In this document: positions 26,759 through 33,938 of the stretch, one piece after another
Numbering within the stretch: the first letter of the stretch is position 1
How the letters are laid out: each line of letters opens with the position of its first letter
DNA from: Emticicia sp040253585
Lineage (GTDB): Bacteria; Bacteroidota; Bacteroidia; Cytophagales; Spirosomataceae
DNA: 64,000 nt
Reading direction: 5' to 3'
Assembly (NCBI RefSeq): GCF_040253585.1
Contig: NZ_JBELAU010000001.1
Location: forward strand, 1-64,000
Notes under the pieces: generated by a model
What the model was told of the DNA's origin: nothing
Databases searched by the model: none
Seen by the model: the letters and a program-made list of their open reading frames with translations, nothing else
Made by a program: the position numbers and the translations under genes

Positions 26759-26770
26759 TTTTCGAAAATA

Positions 26771-27964
26771 TTACAAAAGTCCTTTCACCCAATTTATTTC
26801 TCTAATAATCGACTCATTGAGAGGGGCTTGGAACTCGGTAGGTAAAACACCCCAAGTATAAGTTTCGATTTCGAGGTGATTAGTGAAGGGTTTATTTTTA
26901 TGAACATTTATTGTATCAACAATATCTGATTGTGTAGAACTCAATACACCGTAGTTTTCTAAAAATAATGGGACATGGAAATGCACTCTCCACGAATGAA
27001 TGTTTTCGTCAAGACCTTCAATTGCTTCAGTCAAATCTGGGAATTTCTGAAAACTTCCATCTTTCCGCTGTGCTACCACTTGGTGCAAATACGTTGGTTC
27101 GTTGTATTGAGCAATCACTTTTAGTTTCTCTTCGGCATCGCTCGCAAAATCAACTTTTAGTGCTGAACTAATTTGTATTTTTCCAACTTTCAATCCCTCG
27201 ATTCCTAACTTATCAATTACAGTTTGCGGTGCTTCAAAACCTACTGCAAAATGGCAAACATCAAAACACAATTGAATATGTGTTTTGATGGCTTCAACTG
27301 CTTTTTCGCTGGAAAATCCTTTGCTCACGAGTTGTTCAATTCCGATTGGAAGCAAGTAATTATTATACCAAGCGATATATTCATCAGAGTTTTCGAGAAT
27401 TCCGTCTGGCTCAGGCTCAATATCAAGATGAAGTGTTTTTCCTGTAGTAGCTTTTATTTCAATGAGTGATTCTACTACTAAAATCATGTTTCTTGTAGCA
27501 ATTTTAGTCGCTTCCTCTAAAGACTCGGCAGTTTTCCACCAAAAACGGTAGGAGAGAGGCGACGTAGAAATTCCGCCCTCAGTCAAATGATTTGGTAAAA
27601 GTTGAGCCAGTAAACCAAAACTTCTGATAGTATAATTAGTGCGTTCAGACGTTGTCCAATCGGGAGCGTGAACTTGGTCTTTTACAACTACATTATGAAA
27701 GCCTCCGTATGGAAAACCATTCATCGTAAAAACATAGCAGTCATTTTCTTCGAGCCAGTTTTTGAAAGTATCAAAATTAGATTTTTCCGATAAATCAATG
27801 CTCGCTTGATTAGCCAGTCGTAGGCCAATACCCATCTTTTTGTTCGGACAAACGGCCGCTTTTATTTCAGGAATACTGCTTTGAAGTACCGAAAAATGAG
27901 CTGCCCATTCTTCGCCAGGGTGAATATTGCTACAATAAGAGAGGTGTCCGTATGGGGTTTGCAT
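26771..27964 (-). CDS. eboE: EboE-type metabolite traffic protein (TIM-barrel, sugar isomerase-like)
   Basis: A 397-residue xylose-isomerase-like TIM-barrel protein. The N-terminal GHLSYCSNIHPGEEW and FTMNGFPYGGFH segments are characteristic of EboE, and the downstream HLDIEPEPDG and CFDVCHFAVGFE carry the metal/acid positions of this fold. In cyanobacteria the ebo cluster is required for moving a scytonemin precursor to the periplasm, so EboE is probably a biosynthetic isomerase or epimerase acting on the transported compound. The reaction is not known. It lies between eboD and eboF, co-directional. Confidence 0.9.
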   Translation of the reverse strand: MQTPYGHLSYCSNIHPGEEWAAHFSVLQSSIPEIKAAVCPNKKMGIGLRLANQASIDLSEKSNFDTFKNWLEENDCYVFTMNGFPYGGFHNVVVKDQVHAPDWTTSERTNYTIRSFGLLAQLLPNHLTEGGISTSPLSYRFWWKTAESLEEATKIATRNMILVVESLIEIKATTGKTLHLDIEPEPDGILENSDEYIAWYNNYLLPIGIEQLVSKGFSSEKAVEAIKTHIQLCFDVCHFAVGFEAPQTVIDKLGIEGLKVGKIQISSALKVDFASDAEEKLKVIAQYNEPTYLHQVVAQRKDGSFQKFPDLTEAIEGLDENIHSWRVHFHVPLFLENYGVLSSTQSDIVDTINVHKNKPFTNHLEIETYTWGVLPTEFQAPLNESIIREINWVKGLL

Positions 27965-27985
27965 TTTGTTAATAATTTTAAGATA

Positions 27986-28061
27986 ACCACAGAGGCACGG
28001 ATTACACTGATTTTCACGGATGTGTCTCTAAGTAAATCTATGAAATCCGTGCCTCCGTGGT
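27986..28061. repeat. Palindromic element in the eboD-eboE gap
   Basis: Arms 27986-28003 and 28044-28061 pair over 18 bases with one G-T wobble. The word TTACACTGATTTT inside it is shared with the palindrome at 8085-8204, indicating a dispersed repeat family. Confidence 0.75.
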
Positions 28062-28070
28062 AAATGTATG

Positions 28071-29219
28071 TTAATCAAGAGTCACTTTCAATTCATCCAC
28101 TGCCTGTTTCATTAGCTCAAAATCTACTTCGTGGATTTCTCGGCCTTTGCCCAACTTTTCTAAAATCGTGATAGTAAGTTGTCCGCCTAAGTGTTCCCTA
28201 AATTCATTTAGCCCTTCCCACAAATTTAATTTGTCGTTCTCACCGAGTCTTTCGTGGTAAAGCTTGAAACCAAGATTTTTGAGCAAATGAATGATTCTGT
28301 TTACTTCTTCTTGTGAAATAAGACCTAAAAGTTGCGAATAGATCGAATCAAGAGCAATTCCGATGGCAACCGCTTCACCGTGGCGAATCTCGAAATTGGT
28401 CAAATACTCCAATTTATGAGCTGCCCAGTGTCCAAAATCCAGCGGTCGAGCTGAACCCATTTCAAATGGGTCGCCACTCGAAATATGATTAGTATGCAGT
28501 GCTGCCGAACGGAAAATTTGTTCGTGCATTACTTCCATATCACGGTTTGCCATTGCATGAGCGTTAGCTTCGAGCCATTCAAAAAATGGTAAATCTTTTA
28601 TTAAGGCCACTTTTACCGCTTCCGAAATTCCCGATCGCCAATCACGTTCAGAAAGCGAGGTCAAGAAGTCAGAATCATTGAAAACCGCAACGGGTGGAGA
28701 AAATGTGCCGAGAAAGTTTTTCTTTCCTAAGAAATTAACTCCATTTTTTACACCAACACCTGAATCATTTTGCGAAAGAACCGTAGTCGGGATTCTGATG
28801 TGTTTTACGCCTCGGTGAGCAATCGTTGAGGCATAGCCAACCATGTCCAAAAATGCTCCTCCACCGATGGCTGCCACAAACGAATGGCGGTCGATGCCGT
28901 ACTTATTGATGGCCAAAAGTGTTTGGTCTAAATACTGCGTGTCGTTTTTTACGATTTCGCCACCTGGCATTACTAAGATTTCATCAACTAAAATAATATT
29001 AGGGTGATTTTTGAAGTAAGATTGAATAGAACTTGCCAATGAAGGATGGTTTTCGGCTACTCCTGCATCAATTAAAAACAAAATTTTCTTTTGAAAACGA
29101 GTATCACCAAAATTGGTCAGGAAATCACTAAACTTTTGATTATCAGCTGAAAAAAGCCCTTTCGTAAAAACAATATTAAATGAATACGGAACTTGAAAGG
29201 CTTGTTGAATAAGGTTCAT
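28071..29219 (-). CDS. eboD: 3-dehydroquinate synthase-like protein EboD
   Basis: A 382-residue sugar-phosphate cyclase of the AroB/2-epi-5-epi-valiolone synthase superfamily. The NAD-binding motif GGGAFLDMVGY and metal ligands are intact: Glu in GISEAVK, His in LDFGHWAAHKLE and His in RHGEAVAIG. Membership of the ebo cluster rather than the shikimate pathway is shown by its position between eboC and eboE. It may make the sugar-phosphate-derived ring of the cluster's unknown product. The substrate of this paralogue is not known. Confidence 0.88.
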   Translation of the reverse strand: MNLIQQAFQVPYSFNIVFTKGLFSADNQKFSDFLTNFGDTRFQKKILFLIDAGVAENHPSLASSIQSYFKNHPNIILVDEILVMPGGEIVKNDTQYLDQTLLAINKYGIDRHSFVAAIGGGAFLDMVGYASTIAHRGVKHIRIPTTVLSQNDSGVGVKNGVNFLGKKNFLGTFSPPVAVFNDSDFLTSLSERDWRSGISEAVKVALIKDLPFFEWLEANAHAMANRDMEVMHEQIFRSAALHTNHISSGDPFEMGSARPLDFGHWAAHKLEYLTNFEIRHGEAVAIGIALDSIYSQLLGLISQEEVNRIIHLLKNLGFKLYHERLGENDKLNLWEGLNEFREHLGGQLTITILEKLGKGREIHEVDFELMKQAVDELKVTLD

Positions 29220-29269
29220 TATATTGGGTTATAGAATTTACGATTGACGAACGGTTCGCTGTAGCGATT

Positions 29270-29409
29270 ACGATTTACGAATTGTTTTGTCCCGAAATAA
29301 ATTTAGAAAAAATGTAAACTACAAATTTGGTTTTTATGCTTAACTAAAAATATATTTTCGAAATATGTGAATTTTTGAGAAAATTCGTCATTCAACATTC
29401 GTAAATCGT
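29270..29409. repeat. Inverted repeat in the eboC-eboD gap
   Basis: Perfect 13-bp arms 29270-29282 and 29397-29409 enclose an AT-rich segment. The repeat occupies most of the 204-base gap. No gene is visible there. Confidence 0.65.
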
Positions 29410-29423
29410 CATTTTACTTCTAA

Positions 29424-30365
29424 TTAAGTTACTGCAAAAACTTTTGCCAACTTCATCGAAATCGGTAATAAAGATAAAACTGCGATAGCAAGAAAAATGT
29501 TGCCCGAAACACTCACCCATGCGGCATCCATGACGATGAGCGAAAGTACTCCTGCTTTCACGGCTTTACCGATATTTGGCCCAATTGGATTTGAAATTGC
29601 CGTAATTAAAGGTTTGAATATCAAATAAATATGCAAAATTACGAATCCTGATGTAATTAGTAGATTTCCTAAATTAAAAGAGATAAACAACTGAAAAGTG
29701 CTGACCAAAACGTATAAAAATGCCGCAAAATATAGTGTGTTCTTATTTCCGCCGTGTACTTCGCCTCTGCTAATCATCGTGATGGCGGCAATGTAGCAAA
29801 CTGGTAAAAGTCCGAGCCACCACCATTGTGGAATAGCTGCCTCGATGATGCTCATTCCCAAAATCAAATTTCCACCTCGGCAAAGTCCCATATTGATTGG
29901 ACCCAGAAACGAATGATGTTTGCCATATTTATCATAAATCAAAGCACAAACGGCTACTGATAAGGCAATAAAGCTACTTGCTAAACTATTAGCCAGTGCT
30001 GCAAAGACGCCTAATAATAATAACAAAACGCCGATAATGATTGCATTATTTTTGCTTACCTTTCCACTCGGAATAACTCTCTCTGGACGCTCGATTTTAT
30101 CCAGTTCTAAATCAAAAATATCATTAAAGACAATGCCTCCACCGTACAAACCAATAGTAGAAAGGCACAAAAAGACAACTTTTGTTGGGTTTATCTCTTC
30201 AATCGAAAATGAGAAGGTAGCAATAGCAACGCCGGCCAAAATATCAGCAATAGCTGTGATAATATTGGCTGGTCGGGTAAGTTGTATGTAGGCTTTTAGG
30301 TTCAAGGTCGTAATTTGATTTTTGATATTCTGTTCAGTGAATAAAGCGAAGGGTCGCACCCTCAC
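29424..30365 (-). CDS. eboC: UbiA-like prenyltransferase EboC
   Basis: A 313-residue multi-spanning membrane protein of the UbiA superfamily. The first Asp motif is FNDIFDLELDKIERP, followed by RVIPSGKVS; a second, weaker acidic loop is DKYGKHHSFLGPINMG. It would attach a prenyl or similar group to a ring compound at the inner membrane. Family members in the ebo cluster are essential for product export in Nostoc (recalled literature). The first residues before the UbiA domain are basic and not a signal peptide. There is a 58-base hairpin-rich stretch between it and eboB. Confidence 0.9.
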   Translation of the reverse strand: MRVRPFALFTEQNIKNQITTLNLKAYIQLTRPANIITAIADILAGVAIATFSFSIEEINPTKVVFLCLSTIGLYGGGIVFNDIFDLELDKIERPERVIPSGKVSKNNAIIIGVLLLLLGVFAALANSLASSFIALSVAVCALIYDKYGKHHSFLGPINMGLCRGGNLILGMSIIEAAIPQWWWLGLLPVCYIAAITMISRGEVHGGNKNTLYFAAFLYVLVSTFQLFISFNLGNLLITSGFVILHIYLIFKPLITAISNPIGPNIGKAVKAGVLSLIVMDAAWVSVSGNIFLAIAVLSLLPISMKLAKVFAVT

Positions 30366-30400
30366 TGTTTAAAGGAACAACGGATTTACGTTAAAGTATA

Positions 30401-30470
30401 TTTAGCGACTTAAGCCGCTAAAGTGGAGTAACCTTCAATTGTTCCCTTAGTCGCCCATTTTAATGGGCGA
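30401..30470. repeat. Pair of hairpins in the eboB-eboC gap
   Basis: Two perfect hairpins lie in tandem: TTTAGCG 30401-30407 with 30416-30422, and TCGCCCATT 30451-30459 with 30462-30470. Both share GC-rich words around an AGTCG or GCGACT core, again resembling dispersed REP-like elements. Confidence 0.7.
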
Positions 30471-30482
30471 AATATTGAGTAA

Positions 30483-31502
30483 TTAACTAATTATCAACGA
30501 GTTTTTATCCACTCTCGGTATTTGGCCACCACGCAAAACCGTATTTCCATTGAATTTGAGGCTTTGGTCAATTATCTGTGGTGTCTCAAAATCAGCTACA
30601 TTGATTTGTCCGCTTTGGGCAAAAGCATCAATGGCATTTTGGTACGTTACTAAGCGAATATCTTCGTCAGAAATTCCTTTTATTTTCATTAAAGCTGCTG
30701 TTTTTGGCACAGCTAAAGGATCGCTGATACCCCAGTCAGCTGCTGAATTGACCATAATTCTTTCTGAACCATAATTTTTTACGATTTCAACCATACGCTC
30801 ATTACCCATTTTGGTAAATGGATAAATCGTAAATGCTGCCCAAAAACCTTTTTCAAGCACACTTTCTACGGTTTCTTCATTATTATGGTCGATAATTACC
30901 ATGCTTGGGTCAATGCCGTGTTCGAGAGCAATGGCCATACTCAATTCAGTTCCTTTCTTTTTATCTCGGTGTGGCGTATGAACTTGCACTGGCAAACCCG
31001 CCTCTTTTGATAATTCGAGCTGTAAACGATAGTATTTTTCTTCGGCGGCGGTTTGGTCGTCGAAACCAATTTCTCCTACGCCAACTACGCCTTCTTTGTA
31101 CAAAAACAAAGGTAAAATTTCCATTACTTGCTCTGCTAAAGCCTCATTATTAGCTTCACGAGAGTTTAAGCCAATCGTACAGTAATGCTTGATTCCAAAC
31201 TGTGATGAACGAAAACGTTCCCAGCCAACCAAACTGCTAAAATAATCTTTGAAAGAAGCCAAACCTGTGCGTGGTTGACCCAGCCAAAAAGCAGGTTCAA
31301 TAATGGCTACCACACCTGCATCAATCAAAGCAGTGTAATCGTCGGTGGTTCGGGAGGTCATGTGAATATGTGGGTCGAAGAACCTCATGCCTTTTGTATA
31401 ATCAGCATAATTCGCCTGTACAGTTTTTGATGTTACGAGTTCTTCAGCTGTGCCTTCAAAGTGCGAAGGATTTTGTGATATTTCAGAATGTTTTTGACAC
31501 AT
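30483..31502 (-). CDS. eboB: TatD-family metal-dependent hydrolase EboB
   Basis: A 339-residue TatD/PHP-like TIM-barrel hydrolase. The metal ligands are HIHM at the N-terminus (FFDPHIHMTSR), Glu in VVGVGEIG, His in VQVHTPH, His in IIDHN and Asp in NSAADWG. Only 33 bases separate it from eboA, the tightest spacing of the cluster. It probably acts on a phosphate ester or cyclic compound made by the cluster. The substrate is unknown. Confidence 0.9.
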   Translation of the reverse strand: MCQKHSEISQNPSHFEGTAEELVTSKTVQANYADYTKGMRFFDPHIHMTSRTTDDYTALIDAGVVAIIEPAFWLGQPRTGLASFKDYFSSLVGWERFRSSQFGIKHYCTIGLNSREANNEALAEQVMEILPLFLYKEGVVGVGEIGFDDQTAAEEKYYRLQLELSKEAGLPVQVHTPHRDKKKGTELSMAIALEHGIDPSMVIIDHNNEETVESVLEKGFWAAFTIYPFTKMGNERMVEIVKNYGSERIMVNSAADWGISDPLAVPKTAALMKIKGISDEDIRLVTYQNAIDAFAQSGQINVADFETPQIIDQSLKFNGNTVLRGGQIPRVDKNSLIIS

Positions 31503-31535
31503 TTTATTGACTCTATTGTTGTTAATACTCCGTTT

Positions 31536-32342
31536 CTAAACCTCAAGCATTGACCAGCTAAAAGTTTCGTTTTGTAATTCTTGGTGTTTTTTTAGTTCTT
31601 CTTTGGCCGCTGAAAAATCAGTTTCGATACAAACCAAAGTCGCCGCTATTTGGTCATTTTGATTTTGAGATACAAATAGGGTACAAATATCTTCAAAAAT
31701 TGCTTCATTCATAAATTTACTAACCAATCGCCAAGCCTGAGCAGGAATCGTGCGACCAGCAGCCCAACGTTCATGTGCTAAATATGAAATCGAATTAGCC
31801 AGTTCTTGATTAGCTCGTTCGTTTAAACCTTGAATTCGGTGAATAGATTTATCATTGAAAATGCACTTTAAAACCAGTTGATTCCAAGCCAGTTCAGAGA
31901 AATATTGCATTGGATAGGGGTTTTGAAAGGCAATAGCATCAAAAACTAAACCGATATTTGACCGCACAGCATCAGTAGCACGCAACATCCAATAATCAGA
32001 AAATGCCAAAAAGGGTAGGGCAGATATTAAAGCAACTGCTTCATTATTTTCAGCGGTTTCAAATAATGTGTCAAGGGCTTTCGTGTAGGTTTCTTTGTCC
32101 GAACCATCAAATTTTGTGAGGAAGTAAACCCGCACTAATCTGTCCAGTGCCCAATTGTTGATGTCAACATTATTGATAGAATCAGCAGATTCAATGGTCG
32201 TTTTACTGATAAATCGTGGTGTTGCTACAAAGGCAGTTTGTAAAGACTGTAAACTGCCAGTACTTTTGGCTTCAATCCAACTAATTTCTTTTGGAGAAGC
32301 AAATTCTTTTATTTTTTCGAATATCTGTTCAGAAAAACTCAT
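31536..32342 (-). CDS. eboA: EboA-domain protein
   Basis: A 268-residue all-alpha soluble protein, with the segment RVYFLTKFDGSDKETYTKALDTLFE typical of EboA (landmarks LDRLVRVYFL and WMLRATDAVRSN). It has no catalytic motif I can name. It is the first gene of the ebo cluster, 76 bases after mnmE on the same strand. EboA-like proteins are often mis-called hypothetical. The assignment comes from sequence plus position next to eboB. Confidence 0.85.
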   Translation of the reverse strand: MSFSEQIFEKIKEFASPKEISWIEAKSTGSLQSLQTAFVATPRFISKTTIESADSINNVDINNWALDRLVRVYFLTKFDGSDKETYTKALDTLFETAENNEAVALISALPFLAFSDYWMLRATDAVRSNIGLVFDAIAFQNPYPMQYFSELAWNQLVLKCIFNDKSIHRIQGLNERANQELANSISYLAHERWAAGRTIPAQAWRLVSKFMNEAIFEDICTLFVSQNQNDQIAATLVCIETDFSAAKEELKKHQELQNETFSWSMLEV

Positions 32343-32418
32343 TTGTTTGGTTAGGCAAAATAACGATTAAAATAATCGTAAATATTTACGATGAAAATTT
32401 TGTATGCTATGACGCATG

Positions 32419-33741
32419 TCACTTTCCGATACAAAACTTACTAAAAATATTGGCTAATAAATCATCGGAAGAGATAGCTCCTGTAATCTCACCGAGATGA
32501 TGCAACGAAAGACGAATATCTTGTGCTAAAAAGTCACCCGTTATGCCTAAATCTAAACCATTCAATACTTCACTCAATGCTTCGTTGGCTTTGACGAGGT
32601 GTTCATAGTGGCGTAAATTCGTGAGCATCGTATCGGCTTGCTTTTTTGTTTTTGCTTTTGCTACAATTGCTGCTTTGAGTTCATCAATGCCGATGTTGTT
32701 TTTGGCGGATATTGCTAAACTTTCTACATTTTCTGCTTTCTCGACCAAATCAATCTTATTTCTCACTCGAATAATTTTATCCTCATCAAATTCCGAAATA
32801 AAATCTTCATTTGAATCTTGACTATCCGAAAGCAAAAGTACAATTTCTGCTCTTCGCATGGCATCTTTCGAGCGTTCGATGCCAATAGATTCTACAACAT
32901 CTTTTGTTTCTCTGATTCCTGCGGTGTCAATAAATCTGAATTTTATGCCATCAATAAACAATACATCTTCAATCACATCACGAGTTGTACCTGCAATTTC
33001 AGTTACAATCGCTTTTTCTTCATTGAGCAAGATATTCAATAACGTCGATTTTCCAGCATTGGGTGGACCGATTATCGCCACAGGAAGACCTTCTTTTATT
33101 ACATTCCCAGCATCAAAAGAGTCTATTAAATTTTTCAGAAAATTTTGAATTTTCAATATTAAGGATTTTAAATCGTCTCTTTCGGCAAATTCAACGTCTT
33201 CTTCGCCAAAATCTAACTCCAATTCAACCAAACTCGCAAAATGAATCAGTTCTTCACGCAATGCCTTCAGTTGGTTTGAGAAACCTCCACGCATCAAGTT
33301 CATGGCAGTTTTATGGGCTGCTTCTGAGTCAGCGGCAATTAAATCAGCAACGGCTTCGGCTTGTACTAAATCAAACTGACCATTCAAGAAAGCACGTTGC
33401 GTAAATTCTCCTGCTTGTGCCATTCGGCAACCGTTTTGGAGCAGAAGTTTCAGAATATACCTTATTATATAGTCGCTACCGTGGCACGAAATTTCTACGA
33501 CATCCTCTTTAGTAAAACTTTTGGGAGTTTTAAAAACCGCTACCAAAACCTCATCGACAATTACGCCGCCATCTCGAATCGTACCGAAATGTATCGTATG
33601 CGAATCTACTTTTGTGAGGTCTTTACCCTTGAAAATTTTATTGACAATCTCAAATGTACGCTCGCCCGAAACACGAATAACGCCAATCGCTCCGATACCC
33701 TGTGGGGTTGATAACGCACAAATTGTTTCTAATTGAATCAT
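32419..33741 (-). CDS. mnmE: tRNA modification GTPase MnmE
   Basis: A 440-residue MnmE/TrmE protein, which with MnmG makes the 5-carboxymethylaminomethyl group on wobble uridine 34. The N-terminal tetrahydrofolate-binding domain starts MIQLETICALSTPQGIGAIG. The G domain has the P-loop GPPNAGKSTLLN, the GTTRD switch, DTAGIR and NKIDLV, and the C-terminal CIGK with the catalytic Cys is intact. It lies immediately upstream of eboA, with 76 bases between them, so it may share transcription with the ebo genes. Confidence 0.97.
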   Translation of the reverse strand: MIQLETICALSTPQGIGAIGVIRVSGERTFEIVNKIFKGKDLTKVDSHTIHFGTIRDGGVIVDEVLVAVFKTPKSFTKEDVVEISCHGSDYIIRYILKLLLQNGCRMAQAGEFTQRAFLNGQFDLVQAEAVADLIAADSEAAHKTAMNLMRGGFSNQLKALREELIHFASLVELELDFGEEDVEFAERDDLKSLILKIQNFLKNLIDSFDAGNVIKEGLPVAIIGPPNAGKSTLLNILLNEEKAIVTEIAGTTRDVIEDVLFIDGIKFRFIDTAGIRETKDVVESIGIERSKDAMRRAEIVLLLSDSQDSNEDFISEFDEDKIIRVRNKIDLVEKAENVESLAISAKNNIGIDELKAAIVAKAKTKKQADTMLTNLRHYEHLVKANEALSEVLNGLDLGITGDFLAQDIRLSLHHLGEITGAISSDDLLANIFSKFCIGK

Positions 33742-33827
33742 TTATTGTAGTAAAAGAAATCTTTTCTAATCTTTGATTAATCAATCTTACAAATCCTGTA
33801 AATCTTTTAATCGTGGTTTTAATTGCT

Positions 33828-33835
33828 TATTTTTG
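33828..33835 (+). promoter_or_regulatory. Candidate -7 box upstream of the DUF3352-like gene
   Basis: TATTTTTG fits the Bacteroidota TAnnTTTG -7 element. On the opposite strand the overlapping TAGATTTG fits the same consensus for mnmE. No clear TTG -33 element is found for either, so confidence is low. Confidence 0.35.
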
Positions 33836-33938
33836 CAAATCTACCAACTAAAATCCTAAAATCAGTAATTGTGACTAAACAGTCGATAATTTATTTGAAA
33901 CGATCGACTTTCGGCTCTGTACTTTCGACCTCTGAAAT

